Source: Streptomyces sp. RB17 (GTDB lineage Bacteria; Actinomycetota; Actinomycetes; Streptomycetales; Streptomycetaceae). From it: 64,000 nucleotides of DNA. Where the stretch lies: assembly GCF_009604455.1 (NCBI RefSeq), contig NZ_WEGL01000009.1, positions 1 through 64,000 on the forward strand. The letters are read 5' to 3'. The notes beneath the pieces are model-generated. The model was not told the DNA's origin. It did not search any database and was given only the letters and a program-made list of their open reading frames with translations. Positions within the stretch are counted from its first letter, which is position 1. Every line of letters starts with the position of its first letter. A program made the position numbers and the translations under genes. Shown one piece after another: positions 44,678 to 54,519 of this stretch.

Positions 44678-45724
44678 ATGTTGGAGACCTCGGCACGTCT
44701 GCTGCGGCTGCTCTCGCTGCTCCAGGCCCACCGCGAGTGGTCCGGCGCCGAACTCGCCGACCGGCTCGGCGTCACGACGCGTACGGTCCGCCGGGACGTG
44801 GACCGGCTGCGCGAGCTGGGCTACCCGGTCAACGCCAGCCCCGGTACCGGCGGCGGCTACCAGCTGGGCGCGGGCGCCGAACTCCCGCCGCTGCTGCTGG
44901 ACGACGACGAGGCCGTTGCGGTGGCCGTCGGCCTGCGCACCGCCGCCGGGCAGGGCATCGAGGGCATCGGCGAGACCTCCGTACGCGCCCTCGCCAAGCT
45001 CGAACAGGTGCTGCCGGGCCGGCTGCGCCGCCGGGTGAGCGCCCTGAACACCTTCACGGTGCCGATGCTGCGCGGCGGCCCGCCGGCCGCGGACGTCGAC
45101 CCGGCGCTCCTGACCGAACTGGCCAACCTGTGCCGGGACACCGAACGGCTGCGCTTCGCGTACCGCACGCACGACGGCGCCGACAGCCGCCGTACCGTCG
45201 AGCCGCACCGGCTGGTGTGCACCGAGCGGCGCTGGTACCTGGTCGCATGGGACACCGACCGGGCGGACTGGCGCACCTTCCGCGTCGATCGCATCACCCC
45301 CAGGCCGCCGCACGGGCCCCGCTTCACCCCGCGCGAGCCCCCGGCCGAGGATCTGGCCGCCTATGTCTCCAAGGGCGTCTCCACGCGCGCGTACGCCACG
45401 CACTCCGCCGTACGGCTGCTGGTGCCGCTGCACGAGGCCGCGGAGCGGATCTCGCCGTCGGCCGGGACGCTGGAGGCGGACGGGGAGGACGCCTGCATCC
45501 TGCGCAGCGGAGCGCCGAACCTCGAGGTGATGGTCATCCACATCATGATGACCGGCTTCCCGTTCGAGGTGATCGAGCCCGCCGGGCTGACCGAGGAGAT
45601 CAGGAGGATCCGGGACCGGCTCGACGCGGCTCTGGCACGGACCGCGGCTCCTGCTCCTGCGCCGCGTACTCCGGGTGATGCAGGTCGAACGCCGGGGACT
45701 CCGAGCGGATCCGGGGCAGCGTGA
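44678..45724 (+). CDS. WYL-domain transcriptional regulator
   Basis: A 348-residue regulator of the YafY/DeoR type. The N-terminal HTH_11 ([37 protein letters not shown]) is followed by the WYL domain near 150-215 ([20 protein letters not shown]) and a C-terminal WCX extension. WYL domains sense nucleic acid or nucleotide ligands. The last 30 residues are Ala/Pro-rich and lie in DNA shared with the 3' end of ctaD (125-bp tail overlap), so the true stop may have been lost. Function of the target genes is unknown. Confidence 0.85.
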   Translation: MLETSARLLRLLSLLQAHREWSGAELADRLGVTTRTVRRDVDRLRELGYPVNASPGTGGGYQLGAGAELPPLLLDDDEAVAVAVGLRTAAGQGIEGIGETSVRALAKLEQVLPGRLRRRVSALNTFTVPMLRGGPPAADVDPALLTELANLCRDTERLRFAYRTHDGADSRRTVEPHRLVCTERRWYLVAWDTDRADWRTFRVDRITPRPPHGPRFTPREPPAEDLAAYVSKGVSTRAYATHSAVRLLVPLHEAAERISPSAGTLEADGEDACILRSGAPNLEVMVIHIMMTGFPFEVIEPAGLTEEIRRIRDRLDAALARTAAPAPAPRTPGDAGRTPGTPSGSGAA

Positions 45725-47300
45725 CGAAGTTGTGCCGGGGCGGCGGGCAGGAGGTCGCCCACTCCAGCGAGCGGCCGTAGCCCCAGGGGTCGTCGGTCTC
45801 GACCTTCTCGCCGTACTTGGCGGTCTTCCAGACGTTGTAGAGGAACGGCAGCGTCGACAGGCCCAGCAGGAACGCGCCGATCGACGAGACCGTGTTGAGC
45901 GCGGTGAAGCCGTCGGCCGCCAGATAGTCGGCGTACCGACGGGGCATGCCCTCGGCGCCCAGCCAGTGCTGCATCAGGAACGTGGTGTGGAAGCCGACGA
46001 ACAAGGTCCAGAACTGGATCTTCCCGAGCCGCTCGTCCAGCATCTTCCCGGTGAACTTCGGCCACCAGAAGTAGAAGCCGCCGAACACCGCGAAGACGAC
46101 CGTGCCGAACACGACGTAGTGGAAGTGCGCGACGACGAAGTACGAGTCCGTGACATGGAAGTCCAGCGGCGGGGACGCCAGGATCACCCCGGTCAGGCCG
46201 CCGAACAGGAACGTCACCAGGAAGCCCGTCGCCCACAGCATCGGTGTCTCGAAGGACAGCGAGCCGCCCAGCATCGTGCCGGCCCAGTTGAAGAACTTCA
46301 CGCCCGTCGGCACCGCGATCAGGAACGACATGAAGGAGAAGAACGGCAGCAACACCGCACCCGTGGCGAACATGTGGTGCGCCCACACCACCACCGACAG
46401 CCCGGTGATCGCCGTCGTCGCGGCGACCAGCGTCAGATAGCCGAAGATCGGCTTACGGCTGAACACCGGGATGATCTCCGTGATGATCCCGAAGAACGGC
46501 AGCGCGATGATGTACACCTCGGGATGCCCGAAGAACCAGAACAGGTGCTGCCACAGCAGCGCCCCGCCGTTCGCCGCCTCGAACACCTGCGAGCCGAACC
46601 GCCGGTCCGCCTCCAGCACCAGCAGTGCTGCCGCCAGCACCGGGAACGCCAGCAGGATCAGGATCGACGTGAACAGCGTGTTCCAGGTGAAGATCGGCAT
46701 CCGGAACATCGTCATGCCCGGCGCGCGCATCCCGACGATGGTGGTGATGAAGTTGACCGCGCCGAGGATCGTCCCGAAGCCCGACAGCGCCAGCCCCATG
46801 ATCCACAGGTCCGGACCGACGCCGGGTGAGTGCAGGGAGTTGTTGAGGGGCGCGTAGGCGAACCAGCCGAAGGCCGCCGGCCCGTCCGGAGTGAACAACG
46901 AGCCGAGCACGATCAGCCCGCCGAAGGCGAACAGCCAGTACGACAGCATGTTCAGGCGCGGGAACGCCACGTCCGGCGCGCCGATCTGCAACGGCATCAG
47001 CTCGTTGGCGAAGCCCGCGAAGCTCGGGGTCGCGAAGAGCAGCAGCATGATCGTGCCGTGCAGCGTGAACAGCTGGTTGTACTCCTCGTTGCTCATGATC
47101 TGCAGCCCCGGCCGGGCCAGTTCGGCGCGCATCAGCAGCGCCATGACCCCGCCGGCCAGGAAGAAGCCGAACGCCGTGATCAGGTACAGATGCCCGATCT
47201 TCTTGTGGTCGGTGGTGGTGAGCCAGTCGACCACCACCCGGCCGGCCCGGTTCCTGCCGCGCACCGGCCCTGCCGCCGCCCCTACGGTCTCGGTCCCCAT
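45600..47300 (-). CDS. ctaD: Cytochrome c oxidase subunit I, stand-alone copy
   Basis: A 566-residue heme-copper oxidase subunit I with twelve membrane segments. All metal ligands are present: THLG-type HGTIMLLL (heme a), [15 protein letters not shown] (CuB His and the cross-linked Tyr), WAHHMF, and HFHYVVFG (heme a3 and heme a). It reduces O2 to water and pumps protons. No subunit II, III or assembly gene is nearby, so it is probably a second copy besides the main ctaCDEF operon. The ATG at 47300 has AAGGGG upstream. It converges on the WYL gene. Confidence 0.94.
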   Translation of the reverse strand: MGTETVGAAAGPVRGRNRAGRVVVDWLTTTDHKKIGHLYLITAFGFFLAGGVMALLMRAELARPGLQIMSNEEYNQLFTLHGTIMLLLFATPSFAGFANELMPLQIGAPDVAFPRLNMLSYWLFAFGGLIVLGSLFTPDGPAAFGWFAYAPLNNSLHSPGVGPDLWIMGLALSGFGTILGAVNFITTIVGMRAPGMTMFRMPIFTWNTLFTSILILLAFPVLAAALLVLEADRRFGSQVFEAANGGALLWQHLFWFFGHPEVYIIALPFFGIITEIIPVFSRKPIFGYLTLVAATTAITGLSVVVWAHHMFATGAVLLPFFSFMSFLIAVPTGVKFFNWAGTMLGGSLSFETPMLWATGFLVTFLFGGLTGVILASPPLDFHVTDSYFVVAHFHYVVFGTVVFAVFGGFYFWWPKFTGKMLDERLGKIQFWTLFVGFHTTFLMQHWLGAEGMPRRYADYLAADGFTALNTVSSIGAFLLGLSTLPFLYNVWKTAKYGEKVETDDPWGYGRSLEWATSCPPPRHNFVTLPRIRSESPAFDLHHPEYAAQEQEPRSVPEPRRAGPGSS

Positions 47301-47708
47301 CGCTCGCTCGCCCCTTCGCATCGTCGCGCTCGGGCCCGCCGGCCCGCGTACCCGCGGGCCGGCGCCATGATGCTCGCGGGGTCACCCGCTCCGACAGGGT
47401 GCGTACGGCGGTGATGTGCTGAATCCGTGAAAATTCCTATGCGGCGTCAGGTGCCCGGGCATCGCTGCCGGATTGCGCGCGGAATCACTCCCCTGGACGC
47501 CTCCGGATCCCGGCGGCGGAGCTTTCCGCGGGTAATTCGACGGGCTGCGCAGGGGCGCGGTGAATTCTGTTCGATTACCCCGGTGCCCGCTGCGGAAACG
47601 CCCGTACGTGTGACTGAGTTCGAAGGAAACGAGGCCGGGCGGCTGTGACAGAAGTGTGACGGGAGCCTGATACGACTCTTACCTTGTGCTGCGCGGTAGC
47701 GTGGCGGC
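47301..47708. other. Gap between divergent ctaD and the I78-like gene
   Basis: 408 bases without a gene. The ctaD promoter must lie here. On the other side a -10-like TAGCGT (47697-47702) ends 6 nt before the ATG at 47709 and there is no Shine-Dalgarno sequence, suggesting a leaderless transcript. Confidence 0.6.
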
Positions 47709-47924
47709 ATGGCACCGATTCCCACTCCGCCAGCGGAGCCCCAGGACAGTCCGGACGGGTACGTCGGCCTCGACGCCGCGCATGCCGAGCGGCTCGCTCG
47801 GGAGCGGGGGTGGTCGACGGTACGGTCGCTGCCGCCGGGCGCGATCATCACCATGGAGTACCGGGTGGGGCGGCTGAACTTCGAGGTGCGGGAGGGCGTG
47901 GTGGCCCGCGCCTGGAAGGGGTAG
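47709..47924 (+). CDS. Small I78-type peptidase-inhibitor-like protein
   Basis: A 71-residue protein. The C-terminal half, VRSLPPGAIITMEYRVGRLNFEVREGVVARAWKG, has the pattern of the potato-inhibitor-like I78 family (PG..vTmdyr..RLnv...). There is no signal peptide, so its target is unclear. The start ATG at 47709 is probably leaderless. It has a strong terminator 25 nt after the stop. Confidence 0.72.
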   Translation: MAPIPTPPAEPQDSPDGYVGLDAAHAERLARERGWSTVRSLPPGAIITMEYRVGRLNFEVREGVVARAWKG

Positions 47925-47948
47925 CGCTCCGCTGGGTTCCACCGACGT

Positions 47949-47988
47949 CGAAGGCCCCGTTTCCCTCCTCCGGGAAGCGGGGCCTTCG
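47949..47988 (+). terminator. Terminator after the I78-like gene
   Basis: 17-nt arms (47949-47965 and 47972-47988, starting CGAAGGCCCCG) pair fully with one G-T wobble around a 6-nt loop. It also lies just beyond the stop of the opposite PAP2 gene. Confidence 0.88.
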
Positions 47989-48020
47989 TGTGCGTGCCGT
48001 TGTGCGTACCGGTCTCCGCG

Positions 48021-49046
48021 TCAGCCGCCCGTCAGTGGCCGGGCCGGCTGGGGCGTGCCGCGCGGGCGGTGGTCGGTCTGGGGTGGGCGGCGGCTGCCCG
48101 CCGGGGTGACCGGGGTGCGTTCCGAGCGGGTGGTGTGCGGTCCCGGCGCCAGATGCGCCAGCCCTCTGGAGGCACGGGTCGAGGCGACCGGCTCGCGCGC
48201 CGGGGCCGGCTGCTCGGCCGGTGTGCCGAGCGGCCTGAGCACCACCGGCGTGACCGGCACGGCCGGTTCGGGCACGGGACGGCCGCGGCGGGCGCGCCAG
48301 CGGTCGCGCAGATCGAACAGCGCGGTCTCGGACTTGGCGATCAGCGGCTCGAACCACGGCAGGGCGAGCAGGATCAGCAGACCCGCGGCCCAGCCCAGCA
48401 GCACGTCGCTCAGCCAGTGCGTACCGAGGTAGACGGTGGTCATGCCAACGCCGAGCGAGGTGACCGCGGACAGCGCCGACAGCCAGCGGCGCGCTCTCGG
48501 GGTGGAGGCCAGATAGGCCAGGATGCCCCAGGTCACGACCGCGTTGGCGGTGTGGCCGCTGGGGAATATATCGCCGCCCCGCATCATCTCGTTCGAGCCG
48601 ATCACGGTCGCGTAGTGCGGACCGAGGCGCCCCATGCCGTACTTGGCGGCGCCGACCGTGATGTTCAGCAGCAGCAGCGAGGCGGCCAGGGTGAGCAGCG
48701 GGCGGAGGGTGTGCTGCCGCCAGGAGCGCCAGCCGAGCCAGGCCGCGACCATCACCGCGGTGGGGCCGCGCTGGCCGAGCACCACGTAGTAGTCGAGGAA
48801 GGCGTGGATCTGCGGCCACTGCTGGTACGGCCGGAAGAACATGACCTGCCAGTCGAGCCGGACCAGCCAGGACGTGATCACCACGGCCCACACGATCGCC
48901 AGGTAGAAAGCCAGGGTCGCGGTGAACAGAACGACCCGGTGCCGGCTCATCCTTGGCACATCGATGTGGGCCGGTCGTTCCGGCTCACGGTCGAGTCTGG
49001 CGAACACCCGGTCCAGACGCCGGGTGAGGTTTCGTTCGGTACGCAC
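48021..49046 (-). CDS. PAP2-family membrane phosphatase
   Basis: A 341-residue membrane protein of the phosphatidic acid phosphatase 2 superfamily with six hydrophobic segments. The three catalytic motifs are AKYGMGRLGPHYA (an unusual spacing), FPSGHTANAV and VYLGTHWLSDVLLGW. Substrates may be lipid phosphates such as undecaprenyl pyrophosphate or phosphatidate. The last 80 residues are Pro/Arg-rich and disordered. The GTG at 49046 (VRTERNLTRRLD) has no ribosome-binding site; an ATG 30 codons in (MSRHRVVLF) is another candidate. Confidence 0.83.
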   Translation of the reverse strand: MRTERNLTRRLDRVFARLDREPERPAHIDVPRMSRHRVVLFTATLAFYLAIVWAVVITSWLVRLDWQVMFFRPYQQWPQIHAFLDYYVVLGQRGPTAVMVAAWLGWRSWRQHTLRPLLTLAASLLLLNITVGAAKYGMGRLGPHYATVIGSNEMMRGGDIFPSGHTANAVVTWGILAYLASTPRARRWLSALSAVTSLGVGMTTVYLGTHWLSDVLLGWAAGLLILLALPWFEPLIAKSETALFDLRDRWRARRGRPVPEPAVPVTPVVLRPLGTPAEQPAPAREPVASTRASRGLAHLAPGPHTTRSERTPVTPAGSRRPPQTDHRPRGTPQPARPLTGG

Positions 49047-49283
49047 CCAATCGACGTTACAGCGAGTGAGCTGTGTTCCCGGTCGAAACAGCGGGTTTGT
49101 GATGACGATGTGATGTGGGAAACCTCTCAAGGGTGGCCCGAATTCCAGGCATTCCGCAATCCTGTGAGGCGGTTCCCTTCAATTCCTTTGATCATGCCGG
49201 GCGTTGTTTATATGGCGCTTATGAATGCGTTAACCCGGTCCTGGCGTGGAATTTTCCGGAGCGTCATCGGCCGTCGATGTCGA

Positions 49284-50600
49284 TCATGGGGGACCGGATC
49301 CGTTCAGCCAGAACGCCCCGTAGACCGCCGTGGCGGCCGCCAACCCGGCCGTGACCAGCACGGATCGGGACGTGCGCAGCCGGGCGAGGGCGCAGGCGAG
49401 CGGCAGCAGCACGGGGAAGGCGGGCATCAGCAGCCGCGGCTTGGAGCCGAAGTAGCTCGACGCGCACAGGGCGAGGGCGAGGACGACACCCGTGTACACC
49501 AGCAGTTCGATCGGTTGGCGCCGGCGGACACCGGTTACGTACAGCCAGAGCAGCAGGGCCACCCCGATGATCAGTCCGACGCCGGCGAACGCGGACGGAA
49601 ATGACGTGAACTTGTCGGCCACGAAGCGCGCGAACGCATAGCCGCCGTCGAACCCGTTGCGCCATCCGGCCTGAACGTCCAGGTATCCGAGCAATCCCTT
49701 CCCCGTGCGCCGGCCGACCCAGAGCACATAACCGGCGGCGCCGAGCGGAGCGAGAAGCATGCCGAGCGCACGGCGCCATGCGGGGGCGGGTGGGGCGGCG
49801 GGGGCTCGGGTGACTGCTGGGAGCTCAAGAGCATGTGGGTGGTGCGAAGCAGTGTCTGCGCCCGGTGTGCGCGCGGAGGCTCGTGTGACATCGGATGCGC
49901 CGGGTGTGCGCGCCGGGGTGTGATCGTCGTCGTACGCGCCGGGCGCGCGCATCGCGCTCCGGTCCCGTACGAAGGAGAGCACGCCCGCGACCCACACCGC
50001 CGCGACCACCGCCGCCCCCACCGGCCGGGTCAGCCCGGCCAGCGCCGCCAGCGTGCCCGCGGTGATCCAGCGGCCCGTCAGCAGCGCGTACAGCGACCAG
50101 GCCGCCAGCGCCGTGAACAACGACTCGCTGTACGCCATCGACTGCACGATCCCGACCGGCAGTACCGCCCACAGCAGGACGGCGCAGATCCCCACCCGGG
50201 GGCCGTACACCCGCTCGGCGACGGCGAAGATCCCGCAGGCCGCCGCGAGCGAGGCGAGCAGGCTGACGACGAAACCGGCGTCCGCGTACGACAGCGGCGT
50301 GACCGCGTGCCCCAGCCGCTCCAGCCACGGCAGCAGCGGAAAGAACGCCAGATTGGAGTGCACGTCGCCGTTCGGCAGCCGCACCTCGTAGCCGTACCCC
50401 AGCTCGGCGACCCGGGTGTACCACAGCGAGTCCCAGCGGGCGGTCAGCACGGTGTACGCGCTCTTGCCGCGCGCGGCGCTCCACAGCGCCAGCACGACCA
50501 GCCCCAGAGCGCGGACCGCCGCATAGCCCAGGAGGGCCGGGGCCGCCCGGCGCAGAAGGGGGGCGTGGGGTGGGGCCACGCGCGTGTCAAGATCGGTCAC
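49284..50600 (-). CDS. PIG-V-like mannosyltransferase (GT-C integral membrane)
   Basis: A 438-residue protein with about eleven hydrophobic segments. The RWDSLWYTRVAELGYGYE motif near residue 55 is typical of the GPI-mannosyltransferase-2/PIG-V group, which uses polyprenyl-phosphate mannose outside the membrane. A loop of about 60 residues near 215-275 (TPGASDVTRASARTPGADT) is Pro/Thr/Ala-rich and looks inserted. The GTG at 50600 (VTDLDTRVAPP) has a weak ribosome-binding site. It is divergent from the MFS gene. Confidence 0.8.
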   Translation of the reverse strand: MTDLDTRVAPPHAPLLRRAAPALLGYAAVRALGLVVLALWSAARGKSAYTVLTARWDSLWYTRVAELGYGYEVRLPNGDVHSNLAFFPLLPWLERLGHAVTPLSYADAGFVVSLLASLAAACGIFAVAERVYGPRVGICAVLLWAVLPVGIVQSMAYSESLFTALAAWSLYALLTGRWITAGTLAALAGLTRPVGAAVVAAVWVAGVLSFVRDRSAMRAPGAYDDDHTPARTPGASDVTRASARTPGADTASHHPHALELPAVTRAPAAPPAPAWRRALGMLLAPLGAAGYVLWVGRRTGKGLLGYLDVQAGWRNGFDGGYAFARFVADKFTSFPSAFAGVGLIIGVALLLWLYVTGVRRRQPIELLVYTGVVLALALCASSYFGSKPRLLMPAFPVLLPLACALARLRTSRSVLVTAGLAAATAVYGAFWLNGSGPP

Positions 50601-50860
50601 GGACCCGATTATCGACGGGCACCGGAACCGGAACGGCCCCCGGGGCGTGGTCAAGAGCGAACGATGTGGTGTACGCCACACGGGTTCCGTCCCGCGTGTG
50701 AGAGGTCCGCCACGTGACCCCGTGGTGAACTCGCGTAGGCTGACGAGTCACCCGCTTGGGTTTGCGCGGGCCGGAGACACCGCTCCTCTCCGGCCGTACG
50801 ACAGGGGAGTCCCCACCCCGTCGGTCCGCACCTCGCGAGGCACATCTGGGAGGTACGTAC

Positions 50861-52495
50861 ATGTCCGGGACGACCACGGCTGCCGTACGGCCGCGCCGTC
50901 GGACGGCCGGGCCCGGTGCCAACCGCTGGGTCGTCCTCGTCGTCCTGTGCGTCAGCCTGCTGCTCGTCGCCCTCGACGCGACCGTGCTGCACGTGGCGGT
51001 GCCCGCCGTCACCGAGGACCTCAAACCCAGTGCCATAGAACTGCTCTGGATCGTCGACGTCTATCCGCTGGCCTGCGCCTCGTTGCTGATCCTCTTCGGC
51101 ACCCTCGGCGACCGGGTCGGCCGCAGACGCGTCCTGCTGCTCGGCTACGGCCTGTTCGGCGTCGCCTCCGCCGTGGCCGCGCTCGCGCAGACGGCCGAGA
51201 TGCTGATCCTCGCCCGCGCGCTGCTCGGCGTCGGCGGCGCCATGATCATGCCCGCGACGCTGTCGATCCTGCGTCAGGTCTTCCCCGACCGGCGCGAGCG
51301 CGCGCTCGCGATCGGCCTCTGGAGCGCGGTGGCCGCCGTCGGCGCGGCCGTCGGACCGCTGCTCGGCGGCTTCCTGCTGGAGCACTTCTGGTGGGGCGCG
51401 GTCTTCCTCATCAACATTCCGCTGATGCTGGTCAGCCTCCCGGTGGGCCGGATCCTGCTGCCCGAGTCCCGCGGTGACCGGCGCGGCCCCTGGGATGTCA
51501 CCGGCGCCCTGATGGCGGCCGGCGGCCTCTTCGGTGTCGTACTCGGCGTGAAGCGGCTGGGCGGCGGAGAGGCGTCGGCGAGTCCTTTCACCGTGCTGCC
51601 GCTGCTGGTCGGCGCGGCCCTCCTCGTCCTCTTCGTCCGGCGGCAGCGCAGGCTTCCGCATCCGCTGGCCGATCTGCGGATGTTCCGCAGGCCGGCGTTC
51701 AGCACCTCGGTCGGCTGCATCGTGCTGGCGATGCTCGCGCTCGTCGGCCTGGAGCTGATCGCCGCCCAGTACTTGCAACTGGTGCTCGGCCTCTCCCCGC
51801 TGCAGACCGGCCTGCGGCTGCTGCCCCTGACCGTCGCGGCGATGGCGGCGGGCCTGGCGGGCGCGCGGATGCTGCGCCGCTTCGGGCCGCGCCGGATGGT
51901 CTGCTTCGGCTTCTGCCTCACCGCCGTCGCGGTCCTGACACTCACCGCGATGGGAGAGGACGACAACGCACCGCTGCTGCTCTCCGGTTTCGTCCTGCTC
52001 GGCTTCGGTCTGGAGACCACGCTCTTCGGGGCCTACGAGTCGATGCTCAGCGAGTCCCCGGCCGACCAGGCCGGCGGCGCGGCGGCGATCGGTGAGACGT
52101 CGTACCAACTCGGCGCCGGCATCGGCATCGCGCTGCTCGGCAGCGTGATGAACGCCGCCTACGCGCCGCATCTGCGCTCGGTGCCGGGCGTTCCGCGGCA
52201 GGCCTCGGACGCGGCCGGGCACTCGCTCGGCGAGGCCTACGACGTCGCCGGACGGCTGGGCGGGTCCACCGGGGCGGCGCTGCGCCGGGTCGCCCGGGAC
52301 GCCTTCGTGCACGGGCTGCATGTGACGCTGCTGGTGAGCGCGGGGCTGTTGCTGCTGGGCGCGGCGATGGCGCTGCGGCTGCCGCGGGTCATGCAGTGCG
52401 CGGAACCGGTGGAACCTGCAGAGACGGTGGAGGCGGTGGAGGCCGTGGAACTGCCCGCGCAGCGGGACGTCGCGGAGTCCCGCGTCTCGGCCTGA
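50861..52495 (+). CDS. MFS multidrug exporter, DHA2 (14-TMS) type
   Basis: A 544-residue membrane transporter. It has the DHA2 motif LLVALDATVLHVAVPAVTED in the first helix, GDRVGRRRVLL between helices 2 and 3, and PATLSILRQVFPDRRERA, with about 14 membrane segments. It probably exports drugs or quaternary compounds by proton antiport. The C-terminal 35 residues are repetitive (AEPVEPAETVEAVEAVE) and cytoplasmic. The ATG at 50861 has GGGAGG 10 nt upstream. No regulator gene is adjacent. Confidence 0.9.
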   Translation: MSGTTTAAVRPRRRTAGPGANRWVVLVVLCVSLLLVALDATVLHVAVPAVTEDLKPSAIELLWIVDVYPLACASLLILFGTLGDRVGRRRVLLLGYGLFGVASAVAALAQTAEMLILARALLGVGGAMIMPATLSILRQVFPDRRERALAIGLWSAVAAVGAAVGPLLGGFLLEHFWWGAVFLINIPLMLVSLPVGRILLPESRGDRRGPWDVTGALMAAGGLFGVVLGVKRLGGGEASASPFTVLPLLVGAALLVLFVRRQRRLPHPLADLRMFRRPAFSTSVGCIVLAMLALVGLELIAAQYLQLVLGLSPLQTGLRLLPLTVAAMAAGLAGARMLRRFGPRRMVCFGFCLTAVAVLTLTAMGEDDNAPLLLSGFVLLGFGLETTLFGAYESMLSESPADQAGGAAAIGETSYQLGAGIGIALLGSVMNAAYAPHLRSVPGVPRQASDAAGHSLGEAYDVAGRLGGSTGAALRRVARDAFVHGLHVTLLVSAGLLLLGAAMALRLPRVMQCAEPVEPAETVEAVEAVELPAQRDVAESRVSA

Positions 52496-52583
52496 CGTAC
52501 TGGACGTGCGGGACACCGCGCCGTAACGTCGGCGGCACATATGTGATTAGCAGTGCTAGTTTTCTGTGTGCCGGAGGGTGTCC

Positions 52584-53774
52584 ATGTCCGCGTCCGCGAA
52601 GTTGCCCCCTTTCGATCCCGCCGACCCGCTCGGGATCGACGACCTGCTGGAGCCCGAAGACCTGGCCGTGCGGGACACCGTGCGGGCCTGGGCGGCGGAC
52701 CGGGTGCTGCCGTTCGTCGCCGAGTGGTACGAGAAGGGGGAGCTGCCCGGCATCCGTGAGCTCGCGAAGGAGCTCGGCGGGATCGGGGCGCTCGGGATGT
52801 CGCTCAGCGGATACGGGTGCGCGGGGGCCAGTGCCGTGCAGTACGGGCTGGCCTGCCTGGAATTGGAGGCCGCCGACTCCGGGATCCGGTCCCTCGTCTC
52901 CGTGCAGGGCTCCCTCGCCATGTACGCGATCCACCGGTTCGGCAGCGAGGAGCAGAAGCAGCAGTGGCTGCCGCGTATGGCGGCCGGCGAGGTGATCGGC
53001 TGCTTCGGGCTGACCGAGCCCGACCACGGCTCCGACCCCGCCTCGATGCGCACGCACGCCAAGCGCGACGGCGGGGACTGGGTGCTGAACGGCCGCAAGA
53101 TGTGGATCACCAACGGATCGGTCGCCGGCGTGGCCGTCGTCTGGGCGCAGACCGAGGACGGCATCCGCGGCTTCGTCGTCCCGACCGACTCCACCGGCTT
53201 CTCGGCGCCGGAGATCAAGCACAAGTGGTCCCTGCGCGCCTCCGTCACCAGCGAACTCGTGATGGACGACGTACGACTGCCCGCAGCCGCCGTACTCCCG
53301 GAGGTCGCCGGACTGCGCGGACCGCTCAGCTGTCTGTCCCATGCCCGGTACGGCATCGTCTGGGGTGCGATGGGCGCGGCGCGCAGCAGCTTCGAGGCGG
53401 CGGTCGACTACGCGAAGACGCGGGAGCAGTTCGGGCGGCCCATCGGCGGCTTCCAGCTCACCCAGGCCAAGCTCGCCGACATGGCGGTGGAACTGCACAA
53501 GGGGATCCTGCTCGCCCATCATCTGGGGCGGCGGATGGACGCCGGCCGCCTGCGTCCCGAGCAGGTCAGCTTCGGCAAGCTCAACAACGTCCGCGAGGCC
53601 ATCGAGATCTGCCGTACGGCGCGGACGATCCTCGGCGCCAACGGGATCTCCCTCGAGTACCCCGTGATGCGGCACGCGACGAACCTCGAGTCGGTGCTCA
53701 CCTACGAGGGCACCGTCGAGATGCACCAGCTCGTGCTGGGCAAGGCGCTCACCGGGCTCGACGCCTTCCGGTGA
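52584..53774 (+). CDS. gcdH: Acyl-CoA dehydrogenase, glutaryl-CoA dehydrogenase type
   Basis: A 396-residue FAD flavoenzyme. GCFGLTEPDHGSDP and WVLNGRKMWITNG are the flavin/substrate motifs; SHARYGIVWGAMGAA and the catalytic Glu in LTYEGTVEMHQLVLG resemble glutaryl-CoA dehydrogenase, which oxidatively decarboxylates glutaryl-CoA to crotonyl-CoA. Assignment to glutaryl-CoA rather than another short acyl-CoA is by similarity. The ATG at 52584 has GGAGGG 5 nt upstream. A terminator shared with sflA follows. Confidence 0.87.
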   Translation: MSASAKLPPFDPADPLGIDDLLEPEDLAVRDTVRAWAADRVLPFVAEWYEKGELPGIRELAKELGGIGALGMSLSGYGCAGASAVQYGLACLELEAADSGIRSLVSVQGSLAMYAIHRFGSEEQKQQWLPRMAAGEVIGCFGLTEPDHGSDPASMRTHAKRDGGDWVLNGRKMWITNGSVAGVAVVWAQTEDGIRGFVVPTDSTGFSAPEIKHKWSLRASVTSELVMDDVRLPAAAVLPEVAGLRGPLSCLSHARYGIVWGAMGAARSSFEAAVDYAKTREQFGRPIGGFQLTQAKLADMAVELHKGILLAHHLGRRMDAGRLRPEQVSFGKLNNVREAIEICRTARTILGANGISLEYPVMRHATNLESVLTYEGTVEMHQLVLGKALTGLDAFR

Positions 53775-53785
53775 GCACCGGGGCG

Positions 53786-53810
53786 GGCAGGGCCGGTGAG
53801 CGGCCCTGCC
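53786..53810. terminator. Bidirectional terminator between gcdH and sflA
   Basis: Arms GGCAGGGCCG and CGGCCCTGCC form a perfect 10-bp stem with loop GTGAG between two convergent genes. Confidence 0.8.
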
Positions 53811-54251
53811 TCAGCTCTGGTTGAAGAAGCCGTCCTCGCGGTGCGAGGAGGCGTCCCCGCTGATGATCTGGGTGTCGGCCGGCGTGAGCAGGAACACCCG
53901 GTTGGACACGCGGTCGATCGAGCCGCGCAGACCGAAGATGAGCCCCGCCGCGAAGTCCACGACCCGCTTGGCGTCACCGGGCTCCATGTTGGTGAGGTTC
54001 ATGATGACCGGGACCCCGTCCCGGAACAGCTCGCCGATGGCGCGGGCGTCCCGGAAGCTGTCCGGGGTGACCGTGCCGATCCGGCGGCCCTTCTCCTCGG
54101 CCGTGTCCGAGGCCACCTTCACCCGCGGGTCGGTGACCCAGGCGGCGTCCCCGGATTCGGAGCCCTCGGAGTACTCGTCGTCGTAGTAACGCTCGTCATC
54201 GTTGTCGTCGACGAGGCCGAGCCACGCACTCGCCTTGCGTACCGATCCCAT
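53811..54251 (-). CDS. sflA: SepF-like cell-division protein
   Basis: A 146-residue SepF-family protein. The acidic N-terminal linker ([18 protein letters not shown]) is followed by the SepF core at about 65-135 ([46 protein letters not shown]) that dimerises and anchors FtsZ. Streptomyces has three such proteins; by position this fits the SepF-like protein SflA rather than the SepF in the ftsZ cluster, recalled from synteny. The ATG at 54251 has GGAGG upstream. Monocistronic. Confidence 0.88.
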   Translation of the reverse strand: MGSVRKASAWLGLVDDNDDERYYDDEYSEGSESGDAAWVTDPRVKVASDTAEEKGRRIGTVTPDSFRDARAIGELFRDGVPVIMNLTNMEPGDAKRVVDFAAGLIFGLRGSIDRVSNRVFLLTPADTQIISGDASSHREDGFFNQS

Positions 54252-54519
54252 GGACGCCTCCTCTCACAGCGGTCTTTTTCTGCTTTCCGCGTCCCTATGG
54301 TCATCCATGATGCGGACGGCGCGCCAAGTGGATAGACGCCGCGCGGGGGGTTTGTGACGGTACTGGTGCACAGCCGATCCGTCGAGAGTCCTTGTGTCCC
54401 AAGGGTCGCAACACATACGGCTGCTGACTGAGAGTGAAATATGATAGTCGTCGGCGGATGGGTGATGATCGGTGCGTCCGGGTGAACCTCAACGTCGTAC
54501 CACATCACGGGGGATCGTC

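Noticed and set aside
49140-49260. AT-richer patch between PAP2 and the mannosyltransferase, possibly foreign DNA.
   Set aside because: Too short and without repeats or genes; it probably holds a promoter or spacer.
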